In this document: positions 1 to 8,098 of the stretch, piece by piece
Numbering within the stretch: the first letter of the stretch is position 1
Layout: every line of letters starts with the position of its first letter
DNA from: Spirochaetaceae bacterium
GTDB taxonomy: Bacteria; Spirochaetota; Spirochaetia; Treponematales; Breznakiellaceae
DNA length: 18,653 bases
Reading direction: 5' to 3'
Assembly (NCBI GenBank): GCA_031256815.1
Contig: JAIRPU010000035.1
Coordinates: forward strand, 1-18,653
Made by a program: the position numbers and the translations under genes
The notes under the pieces: model-generated
The model's input: the letters and a program-made list of their open reading frames with translations, nothing else
What the model was told of the DNA's origin: nothing
Database searches by the model: none

Positions 1-720
1 TTATTGGTTTTAGCTCTTGTTATTGGAGCAGGGGCTTTCGCTCAAGATGAAAAACCCCAAAAGGCATTTAGTATAAGTGCCGGCATAGGCGGGTTTACAG
101 GCGGTGATTTTGGCGGAGGTGTTAAAAGCACGGCAAGTTTTATGGGAATAGACTTTGAACAAAATATTAAAGCGCCGTATTTTGGCGGAGGCGCTTATGC
201 CTTCATTGACGCCACCTACGCAGAATTAACACTCGGTATTTATGGCGGAAAAGGAAAATTCAAGTATACAGTTGAAAGCACAGGAGCAGATCCACAAACA
301 CTCCAGGATGTGGATATTTCATACATGAATTTCAACATCGGCTTGCTTGGAAAATATCCGTTTATGTTAAACAAAAAACTTTCGCTGTTTCCACTTTTGG
401 GTATTGAGTACAACATCTGCCTTTCCGCAAAAGATGAAGATGGCGAGGAGTATGAAGGCCTGGACGGCGACGGCAAACCAGCCGATTTTAGCGCTTTATG
501 GTTCAAGTTAGGCGGAGGATTGGATTTTTCGTTTACCGAAAAAGTTTATCTGCGCTTTGAGGCTCTGTATGGTTTGCGGCTTGCAAATAAATTTGAAAAC
601 GACATGAAGGATGTTATGGACGATTTTATTAAATCCAGTATTCCTGGGATTAGTACAGATACAAAAACCTTGCTTGGTCATGGTTTAACGGCAAAAATTG
701 CTGTGGGATTTAAATTCTAA
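1..720 (+). CDS. Outer-membrane beta-barrel protein, 5' end outside window
   Basis: The reading frame is open from the first base, so the true start lies upstream. The visible N-terminus is the hydrophobic end of a signal peptide with a plausible signal peptidase I site (GAGAFA before QDE). The rest has alternating hydrophobic/polar strands, many glycines and aromatics, and ends in the residues IAVGFKF; a terminal Phe is the usual beta-barrel insertion signal in diderm outer membranes. Repeated patches such as FGGGAYAF and FKLGGGLDF look like strand-turn units of a small 8-10 strand barrel. An acidic stretch near residues 145-160 (KDEDGEEYEGLDGDG) probably forms a surface loop or cation-binding turn. 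No enzyme motif is seen, and a porin, adhesin or structural role cannot be separated from sequence. It converges on the PEGA-protein operon and shares a hairpin with it. Confidence 0.75.
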   Translation, partial: LLVLALVIGAGAFAQDEKPQKAFSISAGIGGFTGGDFGGGVKSTASFMGIDFEQNIKAPYFGGGAYAFIDATYAELTLGIYGGKGKFKYTVESTGADPQTLQDVDISYMNFNIGLLGKYPFMLNKKLSLFPLLGIEYNICLSAKDEDGEEYEGLDGDGKPADFSALWFKLGGGLDFSFTEKVYLRFEALYGLRLANKFENDMKDVMDDFIKSSIPGISTDTKTLLGHGLTAKIAVGFKF

Positions 721-748
721 AAAGCACGCCCGCTAGTGCGGGCGCTTT
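721..748. terminator. Bidirectional hairpin between convergent genes
   Basis: The arms GCCCGC (728-733) and GCGGGC (738-743) close a TAGT loop. An outer AAAGC (721-725) pairs with GCTTT (744-748) across a two-base bulge. The outer A/T arms give short U-runs on both strands. It starts 1 bp after the + gene stop and ends 7 bp before the - gene stop, the expected place for a shared intrinsic terminator. The T-tract is short, so efficiency is uncertain. Confidence 0.6.
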
Positions 749-755
749 GCGGAAC

Positions 756-2321
756 TTACGGCGTACTGCCGGAAGTTCCGTTTGCGGCATTTTCGCCGCC
801 TTCGGTTTCGCCGGTAATGGTTTCGGTATCTGACGGCGCATCCGGCTCTTTAGCGGCGGCGGCTTTGTTCTTGCTTTTAAAAATCGCGCTTTCGCGGTTT
901 CCTTGATATATGTATATTCCAAGTCTTATTAAAACTTCCAGGCCAACGGCGGCCGTTGCTATCATAAAACCGGTGGAAAGATTATACCAAAATTGCTGAT
1001 TGTTAAAATGTTCCGTAGTTCTGTTTGAATAAGGCGAAACAAAAGCATCTACCGCAAGATTTGAATATCCTGCGGAAAGAAACGCCGCCGGCCCTATTAT
1101 CCAAAGCCTGCCTAAAGCGCCGTAAAAACCCTTGCGCGCTTTTTCTATACGGCCGTCAGGCGGCGGTGTTTTGGGGATAAGCGTAATTTTGGATTCAGGT
1201 TTTTCTATGCGGAATAGAGTTTGAGCTACCCCCCCCGATGGAGTTTCTATGTTTATTTGTTTGTAATGCCCAATTTGCCCGCGCAGGGTATTTGGCGTTT
1301 CTCCCATAAAAAGCGCTCCTGAATAAATAGCGGCGCTTTCTTCGTTCTTTGTTTTAACTTCAACTTCACCTGAAGGCAGGGATTTTAGCGTAAATTCCGC
1401 CTCAACCTGCTCGCCTTCGTCTAATTTTATTTTTTCGGTTGCGGTAACATGATCTTCGGCATAAACTGTAACTTCAACTTCGCCTGGCGTCCGTTCTACA
1501 ACCTCAGATTTGCCGCGCCCGGCATGATGTTCGTCAATTATAATTACCGCATTTGAAGGTTCCGCTTTAACAACAATAGTTGCCGGTACAATACCGCTTA
1601 TTGAGTTTATAAGCCGCGCAAAAAACTCATCAAGCGCAATTCCCATATCTTCTATCGAAAAAAGCGCCTTGTCTTCGTAAGTTATTTCCTTTGCCCAAAG
1701 CGACCAAAAACGCAGTTCTACAAGAATTCTCCCGTGGTATTCCGAAACTTTTCCAAAAAGCAGCCCGTCTGATTTTTGCTGTGAACAGAGCAGCAGCTCC
1801 ATGCCCCGTCTGGGCGGCGCTGGAAAATTACCGGCGCGATTATCTTTTGTAACGGTAAACTCAGGCGCAGAGGCAATATTTGGCGAGACAAGTTCGGCTT
1901 CATTAAATTTTACGCGAAGCGTTTTAATTTCGCCGTCAAGCCGGCGTTGAGCGGCGCTAATCTTCCAGTCCGGTTCGCCTGAATAGATGAGTTTATCACG
2001 CTCGGCCTGTTTTGCTATAATTTGTTTTGCGGCGGCGCTCTGTTCGCGCAGCCATGCCGCCTGCCAATAATAGTCATATTCATTTACAGGCCGCAGTTTG
2101 AATTTTAATCCGTCAAAACGGTTTACAATCTGGCGGGTAATAACGCCGCCTGTTGCCGCGCGCGATTTTGGAAGACGGGAAACATCAAATTCTGTAACGC
2201 AGAGCGTCCAAACAGGGTTTATGCGTTCCGGCGTTTTTTCAATCTTTCCAAGCGAAAACGCCGTTCCGGCAACAAAAAAACAGGCGCAAATAAAAAAAAG
2301 CCGGATGCAAAATCTCATCAT
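756..2321 (-). CDS. PEGA-domain envelope protein with C-terminal membrane segments
   Basis: Numbered from the ATG at 2321 (521 aa). Residues 2-25 form a signal peptide or N-terminal anchor (FCIRLFFICACFFVAGTAFS). Residues about 30-240 are an unassigned domain with a Gln/Ala/Arg-rich helical part. Residues about 249-314 match the PEGA pattern (AEPSNAVIIIDE, then TPGEVEVTVYAEDH, then LDEGEQVEAEFTL), and a weaker second PEGA-like unit follows to about 370. Two hydrophobic segments lie near 405-425 and 445-475, and the tail is acidic and Ser/Thr/Gly-rich. PEGA domains are small beta domains common on envelope and surface-layer proteins, so a cell-surface structural or binding role is inferred; no catalytic motif is seen. 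The start was chosen because it lies 7 nt after the cinA stop. The frame runs 14 codons further upstream but would overlap cinA. It is the last gene of the operon. Confidence 0.72.
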   Translation of the reverse strand: MMRFCIRLFFICACFFVAGTAFSLGKIEKTPERINPVWTLCVTEFDVSRLPKSRAATGGVITRQIVNRFDGLKFKLRPVNEYDYYWQAAWLREQSAAAKQIIAKQAERDKLIYSGEPDWKISAAQRRLDGEIKTLRVKFNEAELVSPNIASAPEFTVTKDNRAGNFPAPPRRGMELLLCSQQKSDGLLFGKVSEYHGRILVELRFWSLWAKEITYEDKALFSIEDMGIALDEFFARLINSISGIVPATIVVKAEPSNAVIIIDEHHAGRGKSEVVERTPGEVEVTVYAEDHVTATEKIKLDEGEQVEAEFTLKSLPSGEVEVKTKNEESAAIYSGALFMGETPNTLRGQIGHYKQINIETPSGGVAQTLFRIEKPESKITLIPKTPPPDGRIEKARKGFYGALGRLWIIGPAAFLSAGYSNLAVDAFVSPYSNRTTEHFNNQQFWYNLSTGFMIATAAVGLEVLIRLGIYIYQGNRESAIFKSKNKAAAAKEPDAPSDTETITGETEGGENAANGTSGSTP

Positions 2322-2328
2322 AACTATC

Positions 2329-2793
2329 TTAACAAATTGAATCCAAAAGCGAAAGCGCCGCATTGGCAGCGCTTTGGCGTATTTTTTGCCGGCTGCCTTT
2401 AAAAAGATAACGCCGTGTTAAAGGCGGCTTCCCGCGGAGCCCTGCGGCAATCCACACCGTTCCCACAGGCTCGCCGAAACTGTCTCCGGCAGGGCCGGCA
2501 AGTCCGGTTACCGCAAGCGCCGCATCCGCTCCCGATTTTTCAAGCGCTCCGCCAAGCATCTGAAGCGCCGTCTCACACGAAACCGCGCCATTTTCTTCGA
2601 GTGTCTGCCTCTTAACTCCAAGCATGGTTTGCTTGGCTTCCAGGGTGTAGCACACAAACCCACCCCATAACATTTTTGAAGCGCCTGGGGTTCTTGCCAA
2701 AATATCGCAGATAAGGCCGGCGGTGCAGGATTCGGCAATCACAATTTTAGTATCGGCGGCGCACAGCCGTTCAACAAGTTTTGCTGTGTTCAT
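2329..2793 (-). CDS. pncC: Nicotinamide-nucleotide amidohydrolase (CinA C-terminal domain, PncC)
   Basis: This is a stand-alone CinA C-terminal domain of 154 aa, the usual length for PncC. It hydrolyses NMN to nicotinate mononucleotide and ammonia, recycling the pyridine ring of NAD in the cytoplasm. Visible family motifs are ESCTAG at 21-26 carrying the nucleophilic Ser22, VTGLAGPAGD around 94-103, EPVGTVW, and the C-terminal FKGSRQKIRQSAANAAL helix. The N-terminal molybdopterin-binding-like domain of full CinA is absent, so no link to competence is implied. Its ATG shares an A with the purH stop codon (TAATG), and its stop is 7 nt before the PEGA gene, so it is translationally coupled on both sides. 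Confidence 0.88.
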   Translation of the reverse strand: MNTAKLVERLCAADTKIVIAESCTAGLICDILARTPGASKMLWGGFVCYTLEAKQTMLGVKRQTLEENGAVSCETALQMLGGALEKSGADAALAVTGLAGPAGDSFGEPVGTVWIAAGLRGKPPLTRRYLFKGSRQKIRQSAANAALSLLDSIC

Positions 2794-4412
2794 TAGTGTT
2801 TAAAATAACGCAATCCGGTAAAAACCATTGGAATCTGATGTCTGTTACAGGCTTCTATCGAATTCTTATCACCGTCTGAACCGCCGGGCTGAACTATCGC
2901 CGCAACGCCCGCCGCTGCCGCGCCCTCTACAACATCGGCAAATGGAAAAAACGCATCTGAGGCAAGAACCAAACGCCGGTTTTTTGCAGCGGGCATTTTT
3001 TTGGCTTTTTCAAAGGCGAGCTTTGCGGCGCTTATGCGGCTTGTCTGCCCTCCGCCTATTCCAGCGGCCATAAAATCGCGCGCGCAGACTATCGCGTTGG
3101 ATTTTACAAAATTTACAACTCTTAGAGCGAATATAAGCTGAGGGGCAAGCTGCGGGTCTAACGCTGTTTTTGTAACAGGCCGCCATTCTTCCAGAAGCCT
3201 GCGTTGCGGCTGTTGTGCAAGAATTCCGCCGTCTACGCTGCTAAGTTCAAAGTTTTCCTGCGGCGCGTGTCTTAGCTTAACAAGCCTTAAGTTTTTTTTT
3301 GCGCCAAGTATTTCTAGCGCGCCGGCTTCAAAATCCGGCGCGGCTATAACTTCCAAAAAGAGGGCGCTAATAATTTTTGCGGCATTGGCGGAAAGCGGCG
3401 TATTAAATGCCAAAACACCGCCAAAAATCGATTCGGCATCGCAGTCCCGCGCCTTAACAAACGCTTCAAGCGCGGAATCGCCAAGCGCCGCGCCGCATGG
3501 CGTATTATGTTTTACGGCAACGCAGCATGGGCGCGGGGAATCGTCAATTTCCGGAATTAAACGCCGGACTTCTTCCGAGCCAAGTGGAGCAATTCCTTCT
3601 TGCGGCAGGCCAAAAGCGCAAACGCATTTCCATGCGGCGTCCATGTCCCTTATGTTGTTGTAGGAAAGCGGTTTTCCGCAGAGCTGTTCCATAGCGCCCA
3701 AAGCGCCTGCGCCGTCTTCGCGCAGATAAAGCGCGGCGTTTTGATGAGAGTTCTCTCCGTATCTAAGCGGATAATATTTTGAATATCCGCTTAAGCGCGG
3801 CGTCCAGGCGGGAAGAGCTGTTTCGTCATTAATTTGCCGCTCAAAATATTGAGATATTGCGGCATCGTAAGAAGAAATCAACTTAAATGTTTTTGCGGCA
3901 AGCCGCATACGTGTTTTTTCGTCCAGGCCGCCGGACCGCAATCCTTGAATAACCGGCGCGTAATCCGCAGTATCGCAAATTACAATAACATCGCGCGCGT
4001 TTTTTGCAGCGGCTCTAAGCATTGCCGGGCCGCCTATGTCTATAAATTCTGTTGCCTCTTCAAATGATATTCCGGCGCCGGTTTTTTCAACAAAAGGGTA
4101 GAGCTGGACGCAGACCAAATCCACTGCATTAACGCCGAGTTCCAAAAGTGTTTTTAGGTGGGCGCTGTCTGAACGGCGGGCAAGAATACCGGCGTGCAGT
4201 GCCGGATGAAGCGTTTTAACGCGCCCGTCAAGACATTCAGGAAATCCGGTTATTTGGGAAACGTCCGTAACTTCTATGCCGTTTTTCCGTAAAAACGCGG
4301 CGGTTCCGCCGGTAGAAACGATATTCCAGCCGTCTTCAACCAGACAAGCGGCAAATTCTTTTATGCCCTCTTTATTGTATACGCTCAAAATAGCGGTTTT
4401 TAAGTTTTTCAA
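2793..4412 (-). CDS. purH: Bifunctional AICAR transformylase / IMP cyclohydrolase
   Basis: It catalyses the last two steps of de novo purine synthesis: AICAR plus 10-formyl-THF to FAICAR, then ring closure to IMP. The N-terminal cyclohydrolase (MGS-like) domain shows STGGTA (33-38) and GRVKTLHP (63-70). The C-terminal transformylase domain shows RYGENSHQ (217-224), KHNTPCG (301-307) with the catalytic Lys-His pair, GGQTSR, ASDAFFPFAD and QPGGSDGDKNSI. At 539 aa it is slightly longer than the usual 510-525, with extra residues near 268-297. The start codon is TTG, and its last two bases overlap the aroA TGA (TTGA), with GGA about 8 nt upstream as a weak ribosome site. The unusual start and overlap suggest translation coupled to aroA. 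Identification is secure. Confidence 0.95.
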   Translation of the reverse strand: MKNLKTAILSVYNKEGIKEFAACLVEDGWNIVSTGGTAAFLRKNGIEVTDVSQITGFPECLDGRVKTLHPALHAGILARRSDSAHLKTLLELGVNAVDLVCVQLYPFVEKTGAGISFEEATEFIDIGGPAMLRAAAKNARDVIVICDTADYAPVIQGLRSGGLDEKTRMRLAAKTFKLISSYDAAISQYFERQINDETALPAWTPRLSGYSKYYPLRYGENSHQNAALYLREDGAGALGAMEQLCGKPLSYNNIRDMDAAWKCVCAFGLPQEGIAPLGSEEVRRLIPEIDDSPRPCCVAVKHNTPCGAALGDSALEAFVKARDCDAESIFGGVLAFNTPLSANAAKIISALFLEVIAAPDFEAGALEILGAKKNLRLVKLRHAPQENFELSSVDGGILAQQPQRRLLEEWRPVTKTALDPQLAPQLIFALRVVNFVKSNAIVCARDFMAAGIGGGQTSRISAAKLAFEKAKKMPAAKNRRLVLASDAFFPFADVVEGAAAAGVAAIVQPGGSDGDKNSIEACNRHQIPMVFTGLRYFKH

Positions 4413-5911
4413 CAGATTTTTCCAATAAGTTCAAGAAAGCCGGGGTATGTTACCGAAGCGGCTTCCGCGCCGCTAACCAAAACACCGCCTGGCAGAGCAA
4501 TGCCGGCGCAGGCAAGCGCCATTACAACGCGGTGGTCATCGTAACCGTTAAGCCTTAGCGCCGCGCCGGAGTTTGCCGCGCCGGCGGCGCTGCCGCCGAC
4601 ACCGGCGATGCCGCCTGATACTGCGGCTGTCTGAGCCGCGCTGGCGGCTGCCTGCGCCGCGCCTGCGGCTGCCTGCGCCGCGGAGACTGCCTGCGCCGCG
4701 CCTGTGGCTGCCTGCGCCGCGCCTGCGGATTGGCCGCCGTCAAAAGCTGCGGCTTGGTCGCTTGCGGCGCTGTCAAAGGCCGAAGCTCCCATCCCGTCTA
4801 TTTCCAGTCCGTCCGGCAGTTCTACGCAGTTTACGCCGAGCTTTTTTAGTTCCGCTGCCATAACCGCTATGCGGTCTGTTTCTTTTAACCGCGCATGAGC
4901 GGCGTTGTAAAGTTTAGTTCTGCCATGCGAAAAAGCGCCAAGCACAGCGCAGGCGGGCAGCATATCCGGCGTGGCATTTAAATCGCAAGAAAACGCTTTT
5001 AGCGCTCCGCTCCTTTCAATCTCAAGCCGCCATGTATTGCCGGAACGCAGCCATTCAACTTTGCAGCCGCTTTGCTTTAAAATTTCAAAAAAAAGCTTAT
5101 CCCCCTGATTATCCTGCGGGTCGAGGTTTGTAAGGCATAGTTTTCCGCCGGAAAGCGCAGCGGCAAGCGCAGGAAACGCCGCCGAAGAAAAATCGCCGGT
5201 AACTTCGCCGCAAATCGGTTTGTATTTTGCGCCGCCTTCGATTCTAAAATAAGAAAAACCGGCGTTTGTTTTGTATTTGATATTCTGCCGTTTAAGATAA
5301 GAAAGCGTCATTTCGATATAGGGGCGCTCATTCAAAAGAGGAACATCAATTTCTATTACCGAACCTTCTTCGGCAAGCGGAGCGGCAAGCAGCAGCGCGG
5401 AAAGATACTGGCTTGTAACACATTCAAGCGAAACACGCCCGCCGCAAACAGGCCCCTTAACAGTTATGGGGACGCAGCCATTACGCGATTCAACATTAAC
5501 TCCAAGTCCGGAAAGCGCGTTAAGGAGCGGCGCAGCGCTGCGTGTTTCAATCTGCTTGTCTCCTGTAAAACTAATATTATTTTTGGAAAGCGCGGCTATC
5601 GCAATCGCCAAAAAGAGTGTTGTGCCGGAGTTTCCAACATCAAGCGGCGCGGCAGGAGCTTTTATCGAAGCGCCGCTGCCTATACCGTCTATATCCCAGC
5701 AGGCGTCTTCGCCAGGCGTTTCGCTAAATCCGGCGCCCAGCAAAGCGCATACGGAGGCGCATGAACGTGTGTCAAGCGAATCGAGAGGGCGAAGCAGCCG
5801 CGAACGTCCGTCAGCCAGCGCCGCTATGAGCAGCCTTCTTATGGTATGAGACTTTGAAGCCGGAATATTCACCGTTCCTGAAAAACAATGAGGTTTTACC
5901 AAAACATTCAT
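4409..5911 (-). CDS. aroA: EPSP synthase with a ~78-residue Ala/Gln/Gly insertion
   Basis: 5-enolpyruvylshikimate-3-phosphate synthase, the sixth shikimate step (PEP plus shikimate-3-phosphate). Substrate-binding and catalytic positions are recognisable: K20-S21 and R25 (ASKSHTIR), the NSGTT loop at 94-98, R124, S167-Q168, D316 in ATPD, KETDR at 343-347 and YDDHR at 457-461. The protein is 500 aa against about 420-440 normally. The excess is a low-complexity stretch from about 375 to 452 between LEIDGM and LRLNGYDDHR, whose middle is a run of AGAAQAA-type heptads. The insertion keeps frame and both flanks are conserved, so the enzyme is probably active with an extruded loop. The ATG directly abuts the pcnB stop and has AGGAA 8 nt upstream. 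Confidence 0.93.
   Translation of the reverse strand: MNVLVKPHCFSGTVNIPASKSHTIRRLLIAALADGRSRLLRPLDSLDTRSCASVCALLGAGFSETPGEDACWDIDGIGSGASIKAPAAPLDVGNSGTTLFLAIAIAALSKNNISFTGDKQIETRSAAPLLNALSGLGVNVESRNGCVPITVKGPVCGGRVSLECVTSQYLSALLLAAPLAEEGSVIEIDVPLLNERPYIEMTLSYLKRQNIKYKTNAGFSYFRIEGGAKYKPICGEVTGDFSSAAFPALAAALSGGKLCLTNLDPQDNQGDKLFFEILKQSGCKVEWLRSGNTWRLEIERSGALKAFSCDLNATPDMLPACAVLGAFSHGRTKLYNAAHARLKETDRIAVMAAELKKLGVNCVELPDGLEIDGMGASAFDSAASDQAAAFDGGQSAGAAQAATGAAQAVSAAQAAAGAAQAAASAAQTAAVSGGIAGVGGSAAGAANSGAALRLNGYDDHRVVMALACAGIALPGGVLVSGAEAASVTYPGFLELIGKIC
4629..4721 (-). repeat. In-gene tandem repeat, 21-bp units, inside aroA
   Basis: On the + strand the 12-mer GCCTGCGCCGCG starts at 4650, 4671 and 4710. 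A copy at 4689 matches exactly, and a diverged copy (GTCTGAGCCGCG) starts at 4629. The spacings are 21, 21, 18 and 21 bp, all multiples of three. On the coding strand the units read as six- or seven-residue Ala/Gly/Gln blocks (AGAAQAA, SAAQAA). The frame-preserving unit length means copy-number change would lengthen or shorten the AroA loop without breaking the gene. Confidence 0.85.
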
Positions 5912-6991
5912 TTACTTGTTCCTGTCCATGCAGCGCCAGCGGTTAATTTTTATTCCGTGTTCAGCGTAAAGATCCCGCATAGCGCGGCTCAATTCTATTC
6001 GCGGCGGATTAACAGGCAGCACAAACTTACGCGCAAGTTTGAATGAAGTTTTATAGGTGTCTTCGCTCGCTGTACTCCAGTCGGTGTTATCGTCAAGATA
6101 ATCACGAACAAGAGTTTTTAGTCCCGCCGCTATGGCCTCGGCATATTCTTCGCCGTCTTTTGTGTTTTCTTCTGTTAATTTTCCAAAAGAGCGGTAGTAG
6201 CGCCGCGCAAAGTCCGGCGAGCCGCTTATTAGTTTTGAGGCCCTTGGCTGCAGGTATAAATAAAGCCCAAGGGTTTGCAGCTGCGGGATAATCATGCCGG
6301 CGCGCGGCGATTTTAAAATCTTGCTTATCTCTTCTGTTAGACGCGAAGGCGAAATTTTTTTTAGCCCGTGCGCGCTTTTTTTTATTTTATGGCGTAAAAA
6401 AAACTGCATTTTAAAACCGGAAATTACGGCGTATTTTACGGCGCGCACCATGCGAATCGGGTCTTCTTCAAAAATTCTGTTAAGCGGAATTATCGGTTTT
6501 ATTTTTTTTGCGCGTATATCGGCAAAGCCTCCTACAAAATCTATTACGAGTTCTTTGCGCGGGTCGTAAAAGAGGGCGTTCATTGTAAAATCGCGCCGCT
6601 GTACATCTTCTTCTATTGTGCCGAATATATTTCCGGAATCGTCGGCCTTGATAGAACGGAATGTAGCTATCTCAAAAATTTTATTTCCAAAAAAAACGTG
6701 TACAAGCCTGAATCTTTTGCCAATAACGCGCGAATTATTAAAAATTCTTTTTATGCGTGCAGGCGTTGCGGAGCTTGCTATATCAAAATCTTTTGGAATT
6801 TTGTTAAGTAAAAGGTCGCGTACCGCTCCGCCTACAATGTAAGTTTCGTGCCCTTCCTTATTTAGTTTTTCACAAATATAAATCGCAAGCGGGTCAACGG
6901 AGGCATTGTTTATTTTGTGTTCTTCTTTTGTCCAAATTTGAGCCGAGCGTGATATTGAACCATCGCTGTTCCTGCTGTAACGGTATCTCAT
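5912..6991 (-). CDS. pcnB: PcnB-type poly(A) polymerase / tRNA nucleotidyltransferase
   Basis: This is a class II nucleotidyltransferase of 359 aa. The palm shows GGAVRD (54-59), the metal-binding DFD (68-70), RRDFTMNAL (132-140) and EDPIRMVRA (176-184). The segment IGKRFRLVHV followed by FEIATFR is typical of bacterial poly(A) polymerase I rather than CCA-adding enzymes, so 3' polyadenylation of RNA is favoured; a CCA-adding role is the alternative and cannot be excluded. It is shorter than enterobacterial PcnB (about 450-460 aa), and the C-terminal RNA-binding region is reduced. The N-terminal 20 residues are basic and Ser/Arg-rich. Its ATG overlaps the hydrolase stop (ATGA), and its TAA abuts the aroA ATG. 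Confidence 0.87.
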   Translation of the reverse strand: MRYRYSRNSDGSISRSAQIWTKEEHKINNASVDPLAIYICEKLNKEGHETYIVGGAVRDLLLNKIPKDFDIASSATPARIKRIFNNSRVIGKRFRLVHVFFGNKIFEIATFRSIKADDSGNIFGTIEEDVQRRDFTMNALFYDPRKELVIDFVGGFADIRAKKIKPIIPLNRIFEEDPIRMVRAVKYAVISGFKMQFFLRHKIKKSAHGLKKISPSRLTEEISKILKSPRAGMIIPQLQTLGLYLYLQPRASKLISGSPDFARRYYRSFGKLTEENTKDGEEYAEAIAAGLKTLVRDYLDDNTDWSTASEDTYKTSFKLARKFVLPVNPPRIELSRAMRDLYAEHGIKINRWRCMDRNK

Positions 6992-7932
6992 ATATGCCTT
7001 TCCAGCCAGTTAATAAAATTCAATGTAACTTCCTCTCTGTTTATTTCGTTAAGACATTCATGCCGCGCTCCAGGGTACAGTACAAACGAAACATCTTTTA
7101 TTCCGTTTTTTATCCATCTTTTTACAAGGGCGCTTACGTTTTTGCCCATGCCGCCTACAGGGTCTCTGTCTCCTGAAAAAACATAAACAGGAAGCGAGTT
7201 GCTTATTTTTTTTATATTACGGTCTTTATGAATTGTTTTTAAAATATAAAGAAGGTCGCGGTAAAAGCCCAGGCTTGGAAGATGCCCGCACATGGGGTCG
7301 GCAATAAATGAATCTACCTCTGCCTCATCGCGCGACAGCCAGTCGAAAGAAGTTCTGCACGGCATAAAAGGCCTTTGGTACGCGCTTCCAAACACAATTG
7401 AATGAAAAAACATTGAATGGCTTCTAACGCCGCATAAACGCGCGGCAAACTCCAAAAACGGCGCTCCCAAACGCACTTCAAGCCCGCCCGGGCCGCGTGT
7501 GCCGGAAAGCGCGGCACCCTGAAGTTTGCCGCCGTAAAATTCAATATAACCCTGGGTTAAAAATGAACCCCATGAATGACCAAACATTATCAGCGGAATA
7601 TTTTTATGATTTTTAATAATTGTTTTATGAACCATATCTATATCTGAAAGAATTTTTATAAACGTTTTTTTATCGGCGCAGTGGCCGGGCAGGCCGCCTT
7701 CGGAACTTTTATTTATATCAGGGGACGCTGTTTTGCCATGCCCGCGCTGGTCGGCGCACCAAACCGCAATACCGCGCCCGCAAAGCGCTTCCGCAAAACG
7801 AAAATAACGCCCGCTGTGTTCCGACATTCCATGAACAATATTAACTACTGCGCGCGCTCCGGAATCAGGCAGCCATTTTCGTACAAAAATACGCGCGCCG
7901 TCTGTTTCCAGCCACAGCTCCTGCTCTAACAT
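6988..7932 (-). CDS. Alpha/beta hydrolase, monoacylglycerol lipase / lysophospholipase type
   Basis: A 314-aa serine hydrolase of the lysophospholipase family (Hydrolase_4). Numbered from the ATG at 7932, it shows the oxyanion region HGMSEHSGRY, DQRGHGKT, a nucleophile elbow GHSWGS with Ser120, the acid Asp258 in SGDRDPVGG, and His291 in GARHECLNE. These complete a Ser-Asp-His triad. The elbow usually reads GHSMGS; Trp replacing Met is a minor variation. There is no signal peptide, so a cytoplasmic role in lipid turnover or detoxification is inferred and the substrate is unknown. A GTG two codons upstream (7938) is possible, but neither start has a clear Shine-Dalgarno. ATG was chosen for its position about 15 nt after the predicted transcription start. 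It is the first gene of the operon. Confidence 0.85.
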   Translation of the reverse strand: MLEQELWLETDGARIFVRKWLPDSGARAVVNIVHGMSEHSGRYFRFAEALCGRGIAVWCADQRGHGKTASPDINKSSEGGLPGHCADKKTFIKILSDIDMVHKTIIKNHKNIPLIMFGHSWGSFLTQGYIEFYGGKLQGAALSGTRGPGGLEVRLGAPFLEFAARLCGVRSHSMFFHSIVFGSAYQRPFMPCRTSFDWLSRDEAEVDSFIADPMCGHLPSLGFYRDLLYILKTIHKDRNIKKISNSLPVYVFSGDRDPVGGMGKNVSALVKRWIKNGIKDVSFVLYPGARHECLNEINREEVTLNFINWLERHI

Positions 7933-7953
7933 ACGCACTTACAATAACATACA

Positions 7954-7981
7954 ATTATAAAAATCGTCTATCCGTTGTTAA
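7954..7981 (-). promoter_or_regulatory. Sigma70-like promoter of the six-gene minus operon
   Basis: On the minus strand, TTAACA (7976-7981), a 16-bp spacer and a perfect TATAAT (7954-7959). The predicted transcript starts near 7947, about 15 nt before the hydrolase ATG. A 6-bp inverted repeat, TATATC-CGCT-GATATA (7982-7997), sits immediately upstream and could be an operator between the two divergent genes. The prediction comes from sequence alone. Confidence 0.5.
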
Positions 7982-8085
7982 TATATCCGCTGATATACGC
8001 CGCTGTGCAGTCAAATTAAAATGATGTATTTACCCGCCGTCTGATGCATGAAATTTTCTCACTAGCGCGGACGCGGATAAAACGC

Positions 8086-8097
8086 TATAATTATAAT
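8086..8097 (+). promoter_or_regulatory. -10 boxes abutting the TAXI gene start
   Basis: TATAAT occurs twice in a row (8086-8091 and 8092-8097), immediately before the ATG at 8099. The first would place transcription start at about 8098, giving a leaderless mRNA. There is no Shine-Dalgarno in front of the ATG, and no good -35 hexamer lies 16-18 bp upstream. The divergent intergenic stretch 7933-8098 otherwise holds only the opposite promoter and a short palindrome. Confidence 0.4.
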
Positions 8098-8098
8098 C

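Noticed and set aside
2321..2363. Longer PEGA protein start at 2363
   Set aside because: It would overlap cinA by 35 nt and put 14 polar residues ahead of the signal peptide; the ATG at 2321 fits the signal sequence and spacing.
4629..4721. AroA insertion as another copy of the dispersed element
   Set aside because: It shares GC-rich composition and short CCTGCGC words, but neither the 81-nt block, the 21-nt block nor TTATCGCC.
4573..4863. Arg-rich plus-strand frame opposite the AroA repeat
   Set aside because: It is the shadow of the 21-bp repeat on the opposite strand; AroA is the clear coding frame.
7939..8098. tRNA or small RNA gene in the divergent gap
   Set aside because: No cloverleaf arms or conserved T-loop motif; the gap is explained by two promoters and a short palindrome.
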